From NCBI GenBank assembly GCA_031772625.1, contig CM062810.1:452476014-452540013 (forward strand): a DNA stretch of 64,000 nt, read 5' to 3'. The stretch is from Pinus tabuliformis (taxonomy: Eukaryota; Streptophyta; Pinopsida; Pinales; Pinaceae). How positions within the stretch are numbered: the stretch's first letter is position 1; the number at the start of each line of letters is the position of its first letter. Shown here piece by piece: positions 11,261-24,296 of the stretch. Under the pieces are notes generated by a model. It was not told where the DNA came from, did no database searches, and saw only the letters and a program-made list of their open reading frames with translations. Both the position numbers and the translations under genes were made by a program.

Positions 11261-11489
11261 ATTAGATTAAGTTTGGGGGGGAGGGTGGGTGAGGGCAATT
11301 TCTTTCTAAATATAACATTATTATTCACATCCTCACATTCATATACTTCATCGGGGTCTTCAACAACGTTTCTTCAAAAAACCATAACTTCTTCATCTGA
11401 GAGTCATTTTCAAAGTCGTTTTTTATAATCAGCCTAATTGTACAAGATCTTTCCATTGGAATACTTAGTTTTAGCATCTACAGCTTCAG

Positions 11490-12345
11490 TTTATATTAAA
11501 GTGGAAAGTTAATTCCAAGTTATTCTTGAAAACACCAACTACTTCCAATGGGTGTCCTACATGGAGGATATACTTAGAAGTTAAGGTATTTATAGAATAG
11601 CTTTAGGCCAAGAGATAACCTAAAGATGAAGATAAGCAATACAAATGGGAAAATAGGAAAGATGAAGCACATGAGTTGATAGGGATTTCTATTTCTCTAG
11701 ACCTTAGATTCCATATTGTAGAACTTGATACCCCTGATGAAGCAATGAAATAACTCAATAAAGTGTTTGGAATTAAAAATGAAATTAGATCCCATCAAAT
11801 AAAAAATGAGTTGCTTACACTGGACTCCAATAATTTTTCTTCCACTGAGAATTTTTTGGCCATGTTCAAGACCCTTAAACTTCTGTTGGAAGGTGTTAAT
11901 GTTAAGAAATAAGATGGTAGCCTTATCTATTCCATTCTTACTAAGTTGGCACCGACCTATTGTATGTTTGTTTCCACCTTCTATTATACTAGAGAAGCCT
12001 TTATTTCTCAAGGACAACACTACACGTCCCCCTCTTTGGATACCTTTTGTGATTCTTTAATAAAAGAACAAGAAAAAGTAATAGAGCTTGGTCTTATTAA
12101 TCTAGGAAACTCTTCTAGTAAAGCCTTAACTGCCCAAAAACAACCAAGTTCAAAGAATCCTAAGAATCAACATGCTAAAAAGAATGGTTTTAAAACAACC
12201 AAGGGTCCTAAGCACTTTCAGTCTCGAAATGAAAAATCAATTGAAGAAAATGATAAGGCCAATAAAAAGAAAGGGAAGAAGACTAATAGACATTGCAACT
12301 TTTATAATCGAGATTGCCTTAGAATCAAAATATTTTAAGAAGATG
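11490..12345 (+). pseudogene. Copia gag (UBN2 type), broken
   Basis: One frame gives NEIRSHQIKNELLTLDSNNF, then TENFLAMFKTLKLLLEGVNV, a TAA at 11910-11912, then ILTKLAPTYCMFVSTFYYT and SLDTFCDSLIKEQEKV, and a lysine-rich tail. That is the order of a UBN2-type Copia Gag. The zinc-knuckle region RHCNFYNRDC is damaged (the second Cys reads Tyr), and a frameshift follows; the next frame continues KKMEALEAIMKKHNIHLEHS. Confidence 0.7.
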
Positions 12346-12479
12346 GAAGCCTTAGAGGCAATAATGAAGAAGCATAACATCCATTTGGAGCACTCTTTAA
12401 CTTCAACTTCATCTTTAAGAATAATAGTTTTTGCATGTCGTGACAAACATCTAAGTATGGTTATGCACTAAATTTATCT

Positions 12480-13047
12480 TCTTCTTCTCCTTCTCATGAG
12501 TGGCTCATTGATTCTGAAGCTTCTTATCAAATAGCCAAAAACAAAGCCAAGTTTTCCACTTTAAATGATTGTAACACAAAGAAAATATATTTTGGTGATG
12601 ATAGATCTCTTAGTGTTGTAAGGAATGGATCTATTCATCTAGACAATAGTCAATTTAATGATGTATTATGTGTACCAACCTTATCCTACAACCTTCTACC
12701 TATATATCAGATAACTCATTCAGGTGAAGGTAAAACCATTGAATTTTCACTTCACAATGTTGCAATTAAGGACCTAAAAGATCCTTGGCATATTTTCACT
12801 ACTGGAATTGGTAATGATTGCATAAGGTTATATAAGTTTAACAACTTTGGGTCATCAACTCTTCCCTCGGTATTTATTTTTCACAATAAATACCAACAAC
12901 CACTTTCCACGTCATCCACCTTAGCCATCCCTTATTTCACCACCACCGTCACTAGTTTTTCATCATTTTTCATTGAAATTCTCTTGAACACATTGAGAGA
13001 ATCTAGCCATCCCTTATCTTGGATATTGACTCTTGAGTGCTCCTAGA
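12480..13047 (+). pseudogene. Copia protease / GAG-pre-integrase fragment
   Basis: An open frame without a start codon follows gag. It begins SHEWLIDSEASYQIAKNKAK, where the aspartic-protease triad DSG reads DSE, a substitution expected to abolish activity. It continues FGDDRSLSVV, VLCVPTLSYNLLPIYQIT and KDPWHIFTTGIG, all Copia protease landmarks. After about codon 125 (near 12860) the similarity stops although the frame stays open to 13047, marking the edge of the deletion that removed integrase and RT. Confidence 0.72.
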
Positions 13048-13914
13048 ACTTCTAATGCTCCATTCCACCACTCACACACATTTCCTAAGCTTACAAACAC
13101 CTCCAACACCTCACAATTAGCTCTCAGCTATATCTTGTAGGTTTCTTGTATTTCCTACATGATCATCCTATCGGTTTCTAGTACATCCTGTAGGGTTTCC
13201 TGAAACGGCCTGTTTTGAGGGTGAATTGATTGGAAACCTCTAGGAAGTCAAGAAAACGCCTCCCAGGACCCCTCCACACCATCCAACCACTTCATAAACC
13301 TTATTTTTATCCTCAAACGCCTTCCATCCATCCACAAGAACAATTAGTTTGCATGCTTGATTTTTCCTTAAGACCCAAAAAAGTGAAAATATATTTAGTT
13401 TAGTTTCTTTGCTTTCACATTAATATGGTTTGATTATTTTTTCTTCTGGAACTTAGATAGTAGCCTTTGTTTATTGTTGATTTAGCAATTCTTCCTAGCA
13501 TAGCTTCTTAAATTGTTAATTAGGGTATGGTGTGGTTTAGCATTACATGTTGGCCTTTTCCATTAATATAGTAGCAGAACCCTCTTAGGGTAGATTTTCC
13601 CTTCTTCCATCGAAGAATCAAACTTCTTCTAACTCTATATAAGTCTATATGGGAACCCCAGTGGTCTCTCACCAGCTGAATAGTGAAAACTCACATAACC
13701 AGATGACTTTTACCTATGCATACAACACTGCCACCTCTAAGATTGTATGAACCATTGGTTGATAAATAAAGATAGTAGCCCAGGAGTTGTAGCATCGTTG
13801 CTGAAATATTCACGCTCATTAGTTGTCACTACTAGGTGATAGGCTCTAATTTCTCCTTCCTTCTCATATCATGTCATATTTGTACATCCTTCAATTCTAT
13901 CCCAAGTTGTTCTT
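13048..13914. other. Replacement interior of element B, unassigned
   Basis: C/T-rich sequence between the protease fragment and the purine tract, with no ORF of note and no Copia pol similarity. Either it is the element's own 3' untranslated region or it is captured DNA; I cannot tell which. Confidence 0.4.
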
Positions 13915-13923
13915 AAGGGGGGA
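13915..13923 (+). other. Polypurine tract of element B
   Basis: AAGGGGGGA immediately precedes the TGTTACG start of the 3' LTR. Confidence 0.8.
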
Positions 13924-14376
13924 TGTTACGATATTCTGACACATAAGAAATAGTTAATTGTAACTTGGTCTAGTGTAGAGTTAGGGAAAGTCTGTTTGTT
14001 TGCTATGTACTTTTGTAACTTACAATCTGATGGTCACGATATATTCTTGACATGAAGTGATCTGATGGTTCATTTTCTGCTTGGTATTACTGACACTCGA
14101 TCCTTGGCTTAACACTTGATTGGTCCATGATCTATATTTAAAGAGAAAGGAGGGCCATTTGTAGTGTGACCGTTCATAAGAGAAGCTTATTTAAATTTTC
14201 TTCTTTTTTTACCTTAATAAATTACCTAAAGTTGCCACATTGTCTTAGGCAGTGTACTATTTCCCTCTTTAAGGGCTTTAACCAAGTCAAGAATACTAGT
14301 GTGTTGATCTATGATTTGTTTGTTAGTGGTCTTCTTTGGTGTTCTATCTAAGGAACTTAACCTATAAATTCCTACA
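13924..14376 (+). repeat. 3' LTR of element B
   Basis: It starts TGTTACGATATTC, ends TAAATTCCTACA, and matches 9876-10322. The host target copy TAAGA follows. Confidence 0.9.
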
Positions 14377-14511
14377 TAAGAAGTTGATTATGTTTATGGT
14401 GACCATGATTACCATATGAAACACAATCTTGTGCATTATATATTAGAAAATACATAAATGAGATTTGTTGTAATAAATATTATGTTAATATATTTATGTT
14501 TTGTATATTAG

Positions 14512-14512
<1 letters not shown>

Positions 14513-14561
<49 letters not shown>

Positions 14562-14573
14562 TAGATAGATAGA
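14513..14573. repeat. (TA)n(GATA)n microsatellite
   Basis: About 23 TA units run into four GATA units. Confidence 0.9.
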
Positions 14574-14661
14574 TATATTATTTTTTTATTATAATTATAT
14601 AGATAAAAGTATGACTATATTAGATATTGATTTTATTATTTTTTTAATTTTTTTTTTACGA

Positions 14662-15314
<653 letters not shown>

Positions 15315-15364
15315 TTCTCCCACTTGTTGTTTTTTCCACATGGGGGGTCACAATGATAGATTAG

Positions 15365-16600
15365 TCATTGGTCCACGACTGCAACCTCCATTGTTTGTCT
15401 ACACCAAGAAAACTTCTTAGAGCTTATAGATTTTTCCATTAGATATAAAACATTCTTCAAAATGTCCTCCTTTACGAGCAACACCTCTTTGTCTACAACC
15501 ATATCCATCACAAAGTGATAGTGAACATCATTGTGTTTTTTCTTCAAATGATAAGGGTTATTTTCCAAGAAAAATGCACTTCCATTGTCATAGTATATCA
15601 CTATAACTCATTATACTAACCCCATACTTTAATTTAATATTTGCAACCAAGCTGCTTCCTTATTTGCACGAGTATACACCATATATTCAGCCTTTGTATT
15701 TGAAAGTACTAGCACATACTGTCTCTTACACATCCAATGGATTGCTCATCTAAATACTATAAACACATACCCACCTGTAGATCTTTTATGAACCATATCT
15801 CTAGTCGAGTCTGCGTCAATAAAGCCACATAGGTCCAACACTCTACCCAATCGTGGTCTTCCTTGGTAGCACAAGCCATAATCACTAGTGCCATGCAAAT
15901 ACATGAAAGCTCACTTCACTATTGTCTAATGCTCCTTCCTTGGTTTTGACATAGACCTCCTTAATACTCCCACTGCAACGCAAGTTGTAGTTTACTACAA
16001 ATATTGCATACATGAGGCTACCAATTTCACTTGCATAAGGAACACGGGACATGTCCTCTTTCTCTTCTTGTGTTTTGGGACACTGTTCAATAGATAACTT
16101 TACACCTACATGAATAACATCCTTCACTAGTTTACTATACTACATATTAAACCTATGCAATATTGTCTTAGCATACTTCCTCTGGTGTAACCAGATCCTC
16201 ATCTAATTTAATTTCCATGCTCAAATTTAGAGGACAATTGGGTCCTTAAATCATGGATAATTACTTCGTCATTTCCAACTAGCAACATATCATCCACATA
16301 CAAGACCAAAAAATAACATAGTCACAAATTGATTTAAAATAAACACAATGATATGTGTTTCTCCTTATGAAGCCAAGTCCTTGTATATATGTATCAAATT
16401 TTTGATACCACATCCTTCGTGACTTCTTCAACCCATACAAAAAATGTTTTAACCTACATATAATTTCCTTCTTACCCTTCAGCATAAAGCTTTTTTATTG
16501 TTTTATTTACATATCTTGTTCGAGATCCGAGTGAAAAAATGTTATCTTAACATCCATATTATTGTCATTCCTATAGACAACCTCTAGATTGCAAGGAGAC
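15365..16600 (-). pseudogene. Copia RT and RNase H, broken
   Basis: In minus-strand order: MDVKITFFHSDLEQDM (RT palm), CRLKHFLYGLKKSRRMWYQK, a degraded YVDD region (SCMWMICC), MSRVPYASEIGSLMYAI (connection), and an RNase H end with YYDNGSAFFLENNPYHLKKK and KFSWCRQTMEV. The 15602-15884 part is too decayed to read. Stops and frameshifts are frequent. These are characteristic Copia pol landmarks and no doubt remains about the family. Confidence 0.82.
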
Positions 16601-17775
16601 CAGTGCCTAAGGCATCTAGATTTGGTGCATTCTGATTTACCTCTCAATACTCACATCACTGTTTTTTTATCACTTACAATCCAAGTTTAGGTTGTTCAGG
16701 GCTATTTCAAAAAGATACAACTCACGAATTCTTATAGACAAGAGATACATAGTATTATAATATGTCAAACAATGGTGGTCAATACCATTTCAAGACTTAC
16801 AACTAATTTGCATTCATATATATATGATAGAAAAAGAAATAAGAAATGAAATCCATCACATAGACCTTAAAAGACTCAACAATTCTATATATCTAGATTT
16901 AGATAAAAATTATAGAAAGGAAATGTTAATGGATGCTAAGATACATGGAGCACATTTAAAGACTTGACTTCCAAAATTCATACATGAATTCTTTATCAAT
17001 AGTTGGATGGAAATGAATATGCACTTAAGAGGAAACATATCTAGTTACTTTTTTAAATGAAATATGAAACGAACATGCAACAATTATGAAAACACGAAGG
17101 AGGAGAGACACACATAAATACTATGTGAAACATAGATGTTGAAAGAACCAAAACAATGAATTCTCGAAGCAATAAAAGGTTCTTTTCCAAATTTCTGACC
17201 ATTTTTTTGTGTCTCAAAATTTAATATATAGGGTGTTTAGAAAGAGAAAGATCATTACTGAGATATTCCTTTCTTGATTTAGTTCATCTTGAAAAAACAT
17301 CTCAAAACTCCAGTGTGTGCAAATGCACAATTGTGCTTAACTAGAATGTAACCATCTAACAGAACAAAGTAAAAACATTAAGTGAAAATAACATAAAAGT
17401 AATGGAAATGCAAAAGTTGGCATGATCTAGAGGACCATCAGGAGTGGTGACACAGTGTGGTCTATTGTGGAGTGTTTTGTGCCCGTAGATCAACGACTTG
17501 GACAATTGGTAGATTAATAAATTGTTCGTGCCATTTCCATAAGAATGGAGGAGGGTGAGGACCACAGTTGAACCGTTTGTAGCTAATATTCAAACCAATT
17601 ATACTTGAGTAGTCTAGCCTAAGGTGAAAGAGATTTGTAACCATCCCAATTAATCAAAACTCTCTCTTTAAGAAATTCACCACCATTTTACCCTTAAGAG
17701 GCATTTTTCTCGTAGGATGAACCTGCCTTACTTTTAGCTTCTACCATCTTACGATTGTATTATTCTTAAGGTAGT
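16601..17775. other. No gene recognised
   Basis: Stretch between elements C and D. Two overlapping minus ORFs at 17356-17644 have no recognisable domain. Confidence 0.4.
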
Positions 17776-19434
17776 TGTTGTTCCTCTGTAGACAATTCTA
17801 GGTTAAGGAATTGTGCGAGAGCATCTAATTTTTTTTTTTTTAATTTGCATTTTTTAATGACAAATGCTTTAAACTGTTAAACAAATACTAACTCTTAATT
17901 ATTTATTGATTCTTCACTTTAACAAAATTTATCTTTGCAATGATATGTAAGGTTTCACTGAGGAAAATATATGATTAATTAAATATTCAAACTAAGTATT
18001 CAACTAATCATATACATTATGTGTGTAAAATCCTTTTACAACAAAATAAAAAATATTTATAAAACTAAACAGAAGTGACAATAAAAGGATGTAGAGAAAT
18101 TGATTAGTTTGAGCAATAACATAATAATTTTCAAGGGTCACTATTCTCTAAGTGAACCTATGACTCTTCTGTATTTCTTCCATGTAAGCGTTGCTAGTTT
18201 TAATTTTTTGCTCCTGAAGATTGTTAAGTTGAGATTTTAACTTTTTAGTCTCCTGGTCCTTTAAAGATACATCTCCAATTGCTTTAGTAAATCAGTTGTT
18301 GTACCAATGGATTTTGTTTCTGTGTAATGGTTGCTACAATAGAAGCCCTTGTTGTTGAAGTACTTGCAATGGATGTCATTGCTATGAGAATAATTGTTGA
18401 TACATTACCTTATTGTTATTTTATTTTAATAATGTCTCCAACTCAATCTCCATATTCTTTATTTCAAGATTTTGTTCAACTATGATCTTAAACATTTTTT
18501 CTTTCTCCTTTTACAGTTCTCCAACTTATTTATTTTTTTGGATCCTTTGTAGTAGGGATTTTAAGTTGCTTCCTTAATGCTAAGATATCAACATTTTTCT
18601 CTTGGTCATTTCTTCAACTGCTTTCACATCACTAGCATGATATCCTAACGTAATCACGATATCTTCTAAATATTTAATCTTAGTATCCATGGACAAAGAT
18701 GATATTTTTTCCAACTTGAACTGTGACTGAATATTATTTAATGAAACTTGCAACTTGGATACTGCCATAGGTGAGGTAGTTGGATTGGAATAAATCATTT
18801 CTACAACTTTGTTTTGTAATTCAATCTCATTAATACCATGAATTTGTTTAGTATAAAAGGAAAAAATAGATTTCATATAACCTTTTGCAGTCGTATGGAA
18901 TGGAACTTTAGGCTTCAAGAATCCCATCGGAAACTATATGTTCTCAGTATCAATTGCAAAAATAAGTTTGTGCTGAGAAGCTGAAATATGCTTCCAAAAT
19001 TAAAAATAGGTAGTGGCCTTTAATGGTTCATTTTTCCTTTTAATCTCTCTATATTTGGCAAAAATACTTGGTTCTATTGCACTCTGAGTTGCCTCTCCTA
19101 CCTTAGATGTTTCTAATTCACCTTGAGAAACTAAGGATACATGAGAACTTGAGAAAATATCCTTAATTCTTGGAAACGTTGTAGCATGGGGATGTGTCAG
19201 TACCAATTTTGTTTTTTCCTGTGAGCTTTCTTCCTAAAAATGTTCATCATGAGGATTAGTTTTCTTTTTTTTAAACATTATGAAATCTATCTCTTGAACT
19301 TTTGAAATGAATGAGGAATCACTTTCCCTTACTCTATTTGTCTGCTTCTCTTGTAGACCCGGAGTCTGTGATGTTGTTGAAATAAAAGCATGTTCTTCTG
19401 CTTCCTACAATGTATTTTCTTGCCAATTTTCTTG
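17776..19434 (-). repeat. 3' LTR of element D, distal part
   Basis: Its terminal segment (TTCCTCTGTAGACAATTC on plus) matches 33793 onward. The match continues to about 18130 (33840-34150 in the other LTR), then jumps to 35385 onward: about 1.2 kb of the 5' LTR is absent here. It ends at the insertion point of element E. Confidence 0.8.
18580..19206 (-). pseudogene. LTR-borne ORF remains, 3' copy
   Basis: Two open pieces (115 and 68 codons) lie in the 3' LTR of D, with homologous but more broken sequence at 35860-36470. They read YLEDIVITLGYHASDVKAVE and HVSLVSQGELETSKVGEA. Base conservation between the copies includes the codon pattern. I do not recognise the protein. It lies upstream (on this strand) of a coiled-coil-like stretch. 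Confidence 0.45.
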
Positions 19435-19767
19435 TGTTATGAAACCAGCTCAAGAAAAGATAGAAAAGATAGATCAACACCTTAGAATTTAGCCTCTTTG
19501 AGGGGGAAACCTCCTTTACATTACATAAATGAACAATTCTTGGATGATTCAAATGACAAAACCTCCTTTCTATATATAGGAGTCTAAGGAGTCACAATAT
19601 AACCCAGCCAACCATACAATAATAATATAAAGCCACAAAAATAACAATAGAGGGATTCTATGGGGCATAGTAATAACAATATGGGAATAATAGGGGCACA
19701 AAAATATTAATAAGGGATGCAACTACAATAGTAATGGGGTAATCACTAGTATTATAGGGAACCAACA
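19435..19767 (-). repeat. 3' LTR of element E
   Basis: On the minus strand it starts TGTTGGTTCCCTATAATAC and ends ...GGTTTCATAACA. It contains TATATATAG. Its partner is 24965-25288. Confidence 0.92.
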
Positions 19768-19789
19768 TGCCCGTCTCCTTCAAAAAAAG
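19768..19789 (-). other. Polypurine tract region of element E
   Basis: On the minus strand TTTTGAAGGAGACGGGCA directly precedes the LTR start. Confidence 0.65.
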
Positions 19790-19799
19790 TGTTGTACTC

Positions 19800-20107
19800 A
19801 ATGCTTGAGTAGTTTTGGATGCTTTTGTATAAAATTCTCATCCTCCCATGTGGAATATTCAACAATAAGTTCTTCCACTTGATAAGATACTCCTAAATGA
19901 TCGATTTCGTAGCTCTTGAGTTCTTGTTTCTGTGACTACTTCCGGTTCCAATACAAGTTTTCCTTCCTCGTCAAGTTCTAGAAATATTGTTTGAACTGGG
20001 AGCTTGTCGCCTATAACCTTATTTAAACATGAAACATGGAAAACTGGGTGCGATTGAGAAGCTACAAGAAGCTCCAAATTGTATGCCATAGTACCAATAT
20101 TTTGCAA
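19800..20107 (-). pseudogene. Integrase tail and chromodomain of element E
   Basis: It reads FHVSCLNKVIGDKLPVQ, then EGKLVLEPEVVTETRTQELR. After a frameshift near 19900 the other frame continues SYQVEELIVEYSTWEDENFI, where STWED.NFI is the end of a chromodomain (YLIKWK...TWE type). Chromodomains of plant chromoviruses target integration to chromatin; this one is broken. Confidence 0.75.
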
Positions 20108-20158
20108 TACCTTGTATGGACCATAATACTTTGGTGGAAAATCAAACTCTCATCCAAT

Positions 20159-21514
20159 TCACTTCAACAGACACACATGGTTTAGTAGTCGGGGAAACTT
20201 CGATAATTTATTATCTTTCTTAGCTTGCTTGAGGGACATTTGCTTATATGGTTGTAGTCGTAGGAATACCCAATCACATACATCAAAATTTCTTTCCTTG
20301 CGATGTTGATCTACCTGTTGTTTCATTCTATTATGTGCCAACACAAGGTTATCCTTTAAGAGTTGGAGGACTTGTTGTTGATGTTCGATGTGATGTTCCA
20401 TTGCTTGAACCTTAGAATTTTGTCTTAAATATGATGTGATGGATTGTGGCTGATATCCATAAAGTGCCATAAATGGGGTCAATTTTGTTGTTATATGGAA
20501 GGAAGTTTCATACCACCATTCAGCCAAAGGCAACCATCTAACCCATTGTGTCTGTTTATCAGATACAAAGAAACGAAGATATCCTTCCAAAAATTTGTTT
20601 ACTATCTCAGTTTTCCCATCAGATTGAGGATGATAAGATGAGCTATGAGATAACTGAGTACCAAGACAAGAGAATAATTCTATCCAAAAATTTCCAGTGA
20701 AAATGGGATCTCTATCACTTACAATAATCTGTTGGTTTCCATGTAGCTTTTGAATTGTTTCCATAAATGCTGTAGAAACTATACCGGCCTTAAATGGATG
20801 TGATAATGCACAAAAGTGTGCATACTTGGTAAGTCTGTCAACTACCAGCATCATGACACTCTTTCCCTTAGACTTGGGTAAACCTGTGATAAAATCCATT
20901 GAAACCTCCTCCCAACATTGGCTTGGAATGGATAAATGTTGTAATAGACCCGATGTCTTAATTGTTTCAAATTTATTTTGTTGGAAAACCAAACATTCTG
21001 CCACAAATTTTTGAATATCTGATTTAAGGCCATCCCAAAAAAATTCCTTCTTAACCCTGTCATAAGTTTTTAAAGATCTGGAGTTCCCTCCTAAGGGAGA
21101 AGTGTGGAATTCCATAAGAATCTTTTGTTTTAGTTGGGAATTCTTATAGAGGTATAAGCGATCTTTGTACCATAAAGAATCATTTTTCCAGCTAAATGTA
21201 TCAAACGTATTGGAATCTTGTTGTAACTTTCGAATAAGTGCCCACACTTCTTCGTCATTCTTCCATTCCTCCCTTGCTTCATTTATCCAATTTGGCTGGG
21301 TAATAGAAATGGCGCACAACAATGCTTCCACATCCTCATCCTTTCTTGAGAGTGCATCTGCCACCACATTTTGCTTCCCTTTTTTGTAGATGATTTCAAA
21401 GTCATAACGCAACATCTTTGTGACCCACTTTTGTTGCTCTTCAGAGGATAATCTTTGTTCTAAAAAGTATTTAAGGCTATCATGATCCATTTTTACCTTG
21501 AACTGTCTGCCCAT
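20159..21514 (-). pseudogene. RNase H end and integrase of element E
   Basis: A 451-codon open piece. Residues 1-60 finish RNase H (DHDSLKYFLEQRLSSEEQQK, VVADALSRK). Then comes the integrase zinc domain, in which the HHCC motif is damaged (LGGNS where GGH is usual; CLVFQQNK where CLVCQQNK is usual). The DDE core is readable: VSMDFITGLPKSKG, VSDRDPIFTGNFW and SSYHPQSDGKTEIVNK carry the three acidic positions. It ends in a TAG upstream of the GPY region. A TGA at 21521-21523 separates it from the RT/RNase H piece. Confidence 0.88.
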
Positions 21515-21523
21515 TATGTAGGG

Positions 21524-22968
21524 TCACCATTTCTTAAGTGCATGGAGTATTGCCAACATTTCCTTCTCATAAATAGTTTTGTGTAAAAATTTTCCCTTGA
21601 TTGGACAACTTTCAAAAGTAATGGGTATTTCATCTTGCATTAAAACAACACCAATTCCATTTCCTGAAGCATCACATTCCGCAATAAAGGTTTTTGTGAA
21701 GTCCGGTGTAGCTAAGACTGGTGCTTGGCACATTGCCTCTTTAAGATATTCGAAGGTCTTTGTTGCTTTTGGAGTCCATGAAAATGCATATTTATTCAAT
21801 AATGTTGTTAGAGGTGCTAATATTCTCGCATAATTATTAACAAACTTGCGATAATACCCGGTCAACCCGAGAAATCCTCAGAGATGATCCATGGGTGTGG
21901 GGATTTTCCATTCCTTAATGGCTTTAATTTTTCTAGGGTCTACCTTAACTCCTTCATGAGATACAATATGACCCATATATTCCATCTTTTTGCATATAAT
22001 TGTTTCTCCTCCAATAGTTGTAGCACCTTATCAACATGTTCAACATGATCCTTCCAAGACTTGTTGTAGATTAGTATATCATCAAAAAATACTAACACAA
22101 ATTTTCTAAGGAATGGTCTGAAAATGGAATTCATCAAACCTTGAAATGTTGAAGGTGCATTGGTAAGGCCAAAAGGCATGACTAAAAATTCATAATGACC
22201 TTCATGAGTTCTAAATGTTGTTTTCGGAATGTCTTCAGTCTTCATTTTGATTTGATGATATCCTGTATGAAGTTCAAACTTGGTGAAGTAAATTGATCCA
22301 TGCAATTCATCCAGTAATTCATCAATGATGGGAATGGGAAACTTATCTTTAATAGCGAGCTTGTTGAGCTCCCTATAATCCGGACACATGCGCCATGATC
22401 CACCCTTCTTGTGCACTAATACTACTAGAGTCGAGAAAGAACTTTGACTCGATTGAATTATACCAGTCTCTAACATTTCTGCAACCATACATTCAATTTC
22501 ACTCTTTTGGGCATAGGGATATCTATGTGGCCTGATGTTCTGAGGAACACTTCCTGGAATGAGATGAATAGCATGATCATGATCACGAATAGGTGGGAGA
22601 CCTTTAGGAGTCTCAAATACCTTGGAATCATTGTCCAAGACTTTTTGGAGATCTGGATAAATAAATGATTGCAATGTGGAACATAATTGTGCAATTACAC
22701 CCCTTCGTTCCCTTTTTAGAAGCTTTTTCATACCATTAGAGCTGATTATCTTTCCCAATTTCCCCGCAATACCCCTTAATTCAACTTCCTTTCCTTCCAC
22801 AGAAAATTTCATGAAATGTTCTTGAAAATTAAAAGATATTGTTCCCAAGGATTGTATCCATTGGAATCCTAGTACAACATCAGCACCTTCCATTGGAATG
22901 AAAAGCATTGGGTTAGTCAATACATATTCTCCCATCGATAGCTTGATATTATGGCACTTTCCAGACTA
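21524..22968 (-). pseudogene. Reverse transcriptase and RNase H start of element E
   Basis: Minus-strand RT with YPYAQKSEIECMVAEMLETG, KKGGSWRMCPDYRELNKLAI, YHQIKMKTEDIPKTTFRTHE, EFLVMPFGLTNAPSTFQGLM and the active-site box VLVFFDDILIYN. The first catalytic position reads FTKFELHTGYHQ, with Glu where Asp is usual. A frameshift near 21990 leads into a second frame (GYYRKFVNNYARILAPLTTL, AECDASGNGIGVVLMQDE, the RNase H start), with a TGA in the DHL*GFLGL segment. A stop at 22966 separates it from protease. Confidence 0.9.
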
Positions 22969-23300
22969 ATTTATTGTTCCTCCATTTGCAACCATCACTT
23001 GACACTCTGGTGCTAGATATAAGAAGCAATTCAATTCTTTTTCTACCTTACAATGAATAAAATTGTGGGTACTTCCTGAATCAATCAACACTATTACCTT
23101 TTTCTTCTTGATTTGTCCTTCTATCTTGATGGTTTGAGGAGTGGTAATTCCCACCAATGAATTACAAGATATGGTCGGATTCATTTCTTCTTTATCTAGG
23201 TTTGGTTCCTGGATTATATCCTCTTCTTTTGACCTTTCTTGCTCCTTTTCTTCTTTCTCTTTGCAATCTATGTAGAATAATTTCTTCTCAACACACTTAT
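22966..23300 (-). pseudogene. Aspartic protease of element E
   Basis: It contains KVIVLIDSGSTHNFIH, the retropepsin active-site motif with the DSG triad intact, preceded by an acidic, glutamate-rich linker. It runs in frame into RT but for the stop at 22966. Confidence 0.85.
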
Positions 23301-24296
23301 GACCTTTAGTGTATTTTCTATCACAACTCTAACAAAGCCCTTTTGCTCTTTTTTATTCTAGTTATTGTGTCGTCAACCTTATAGGTTGTGGAAGACTAGG
23401 GGCAACAACACTTCCAACTTTATAGTTGTGAGTGGTATGCTTCCTGGTTGCCATAATTTTTCTTTCCATTTTTCTTGCTAACCTGAATGCCTTCTCTAAT
23501 GAATCAGGTTTCCAAATACGAACATTATGTTGGATATTATACTTTAAATTCCCTATGAAGACATCAATCCTATGCTCCTCTGGAATATTTTTTACCCTTA
23601 TGTTCAATTTTTGGAACTGCTCAATGTGCTCCATTATTTGCTTTTTGTACCCTCATAATGTGCCATCAATTCTTCCGTAAAAATTGCCCAAGTGATAATT
23701 TCTTTATGAGAGCAAAGCCATTGATACCATACAAACTGATTTGGTTCCAAATATGAAGTTGCAATACGTACCTTTTGTGTGTTGTGCACATTATTGAGAT
23801 CAAAAAATTGCTCCATCTGTAATATCCATGTTGCGGGATCCTTGCCATCAAACTTCCTCATATCGAGTTTTGGAATATGGTGGGTCTTCGATCTCACATT
23901 AGAGTCTAAGAAATCATGATTAACATTTCTTTTTTTTGCATCATGAGTTTCCTTTACTACCTTTTCACCATTAGTAAGTATTTCTTGTAGAAAATTTGTC
24001 AAATCTGTCTTCAAATCTGCCATATCTGTCTTCCAATCTGTCTTCAAATCTGCCATGTCTATCTTCAAATTTGTCTTCAAATCTACCTTAAAATCATCCA
24101 TCTTAGCTTCCAAACCCTTTATCTTAGATTCCATGCCATTTATCTTAGCTTCTGTTAGCTTTTGTGAGAGTGAAATTTGTTGCACTTGTTCTTGTAATTT
24201 TGATATATCATGTAGTGTTTCTTCCTCTTCTTCATGAGTCATGATAGAGCTTTCAGGTTGCTTACTAGGTGTTTGAATTTTCTTTCCTCGGGGCAT
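23301..24296 (-). pseudogene. Gag of element E
   Basis: It starts at 24296 with a polar N-terminus, followed by a coiled coil containing reiterated (M)ADLKTD units (residues ~70-100), then IPKLDMRKFDGKDPATWILQ and MEQFFDLNNVHNTQKVRIAT, typical of Retrotrans_gag. A one-base frameshift near 23636 moves into a second frame (IEQFQKLNIRVKNIPEEHRI). The zinc knuckle CxxC...GHKC is interrupted by a TAG inside its first CxxC (complement of 23329-23331). Confidence 0.85.

Larger units (their letters stand above)
9876..14376 (+). mobile_element. Element B: deleted Copia element with target duplication
   Basis: A complete LTR-to-LTR unit of about 4.5 kb. The five bases before it (9871-9875) and the five after it (14377-14381) are both TAAGA, a perfect target-site duplication, so the boundaries are secure. 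It has an initiator-Met-type primer site and a purine tract at the right places. The interior holds gag and the protease region, but integrase, RT and RNase H are absent and replaced by about 1 kb of non-Copia sequence. It is therefore non-autonomous. Confidence 0.9.
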
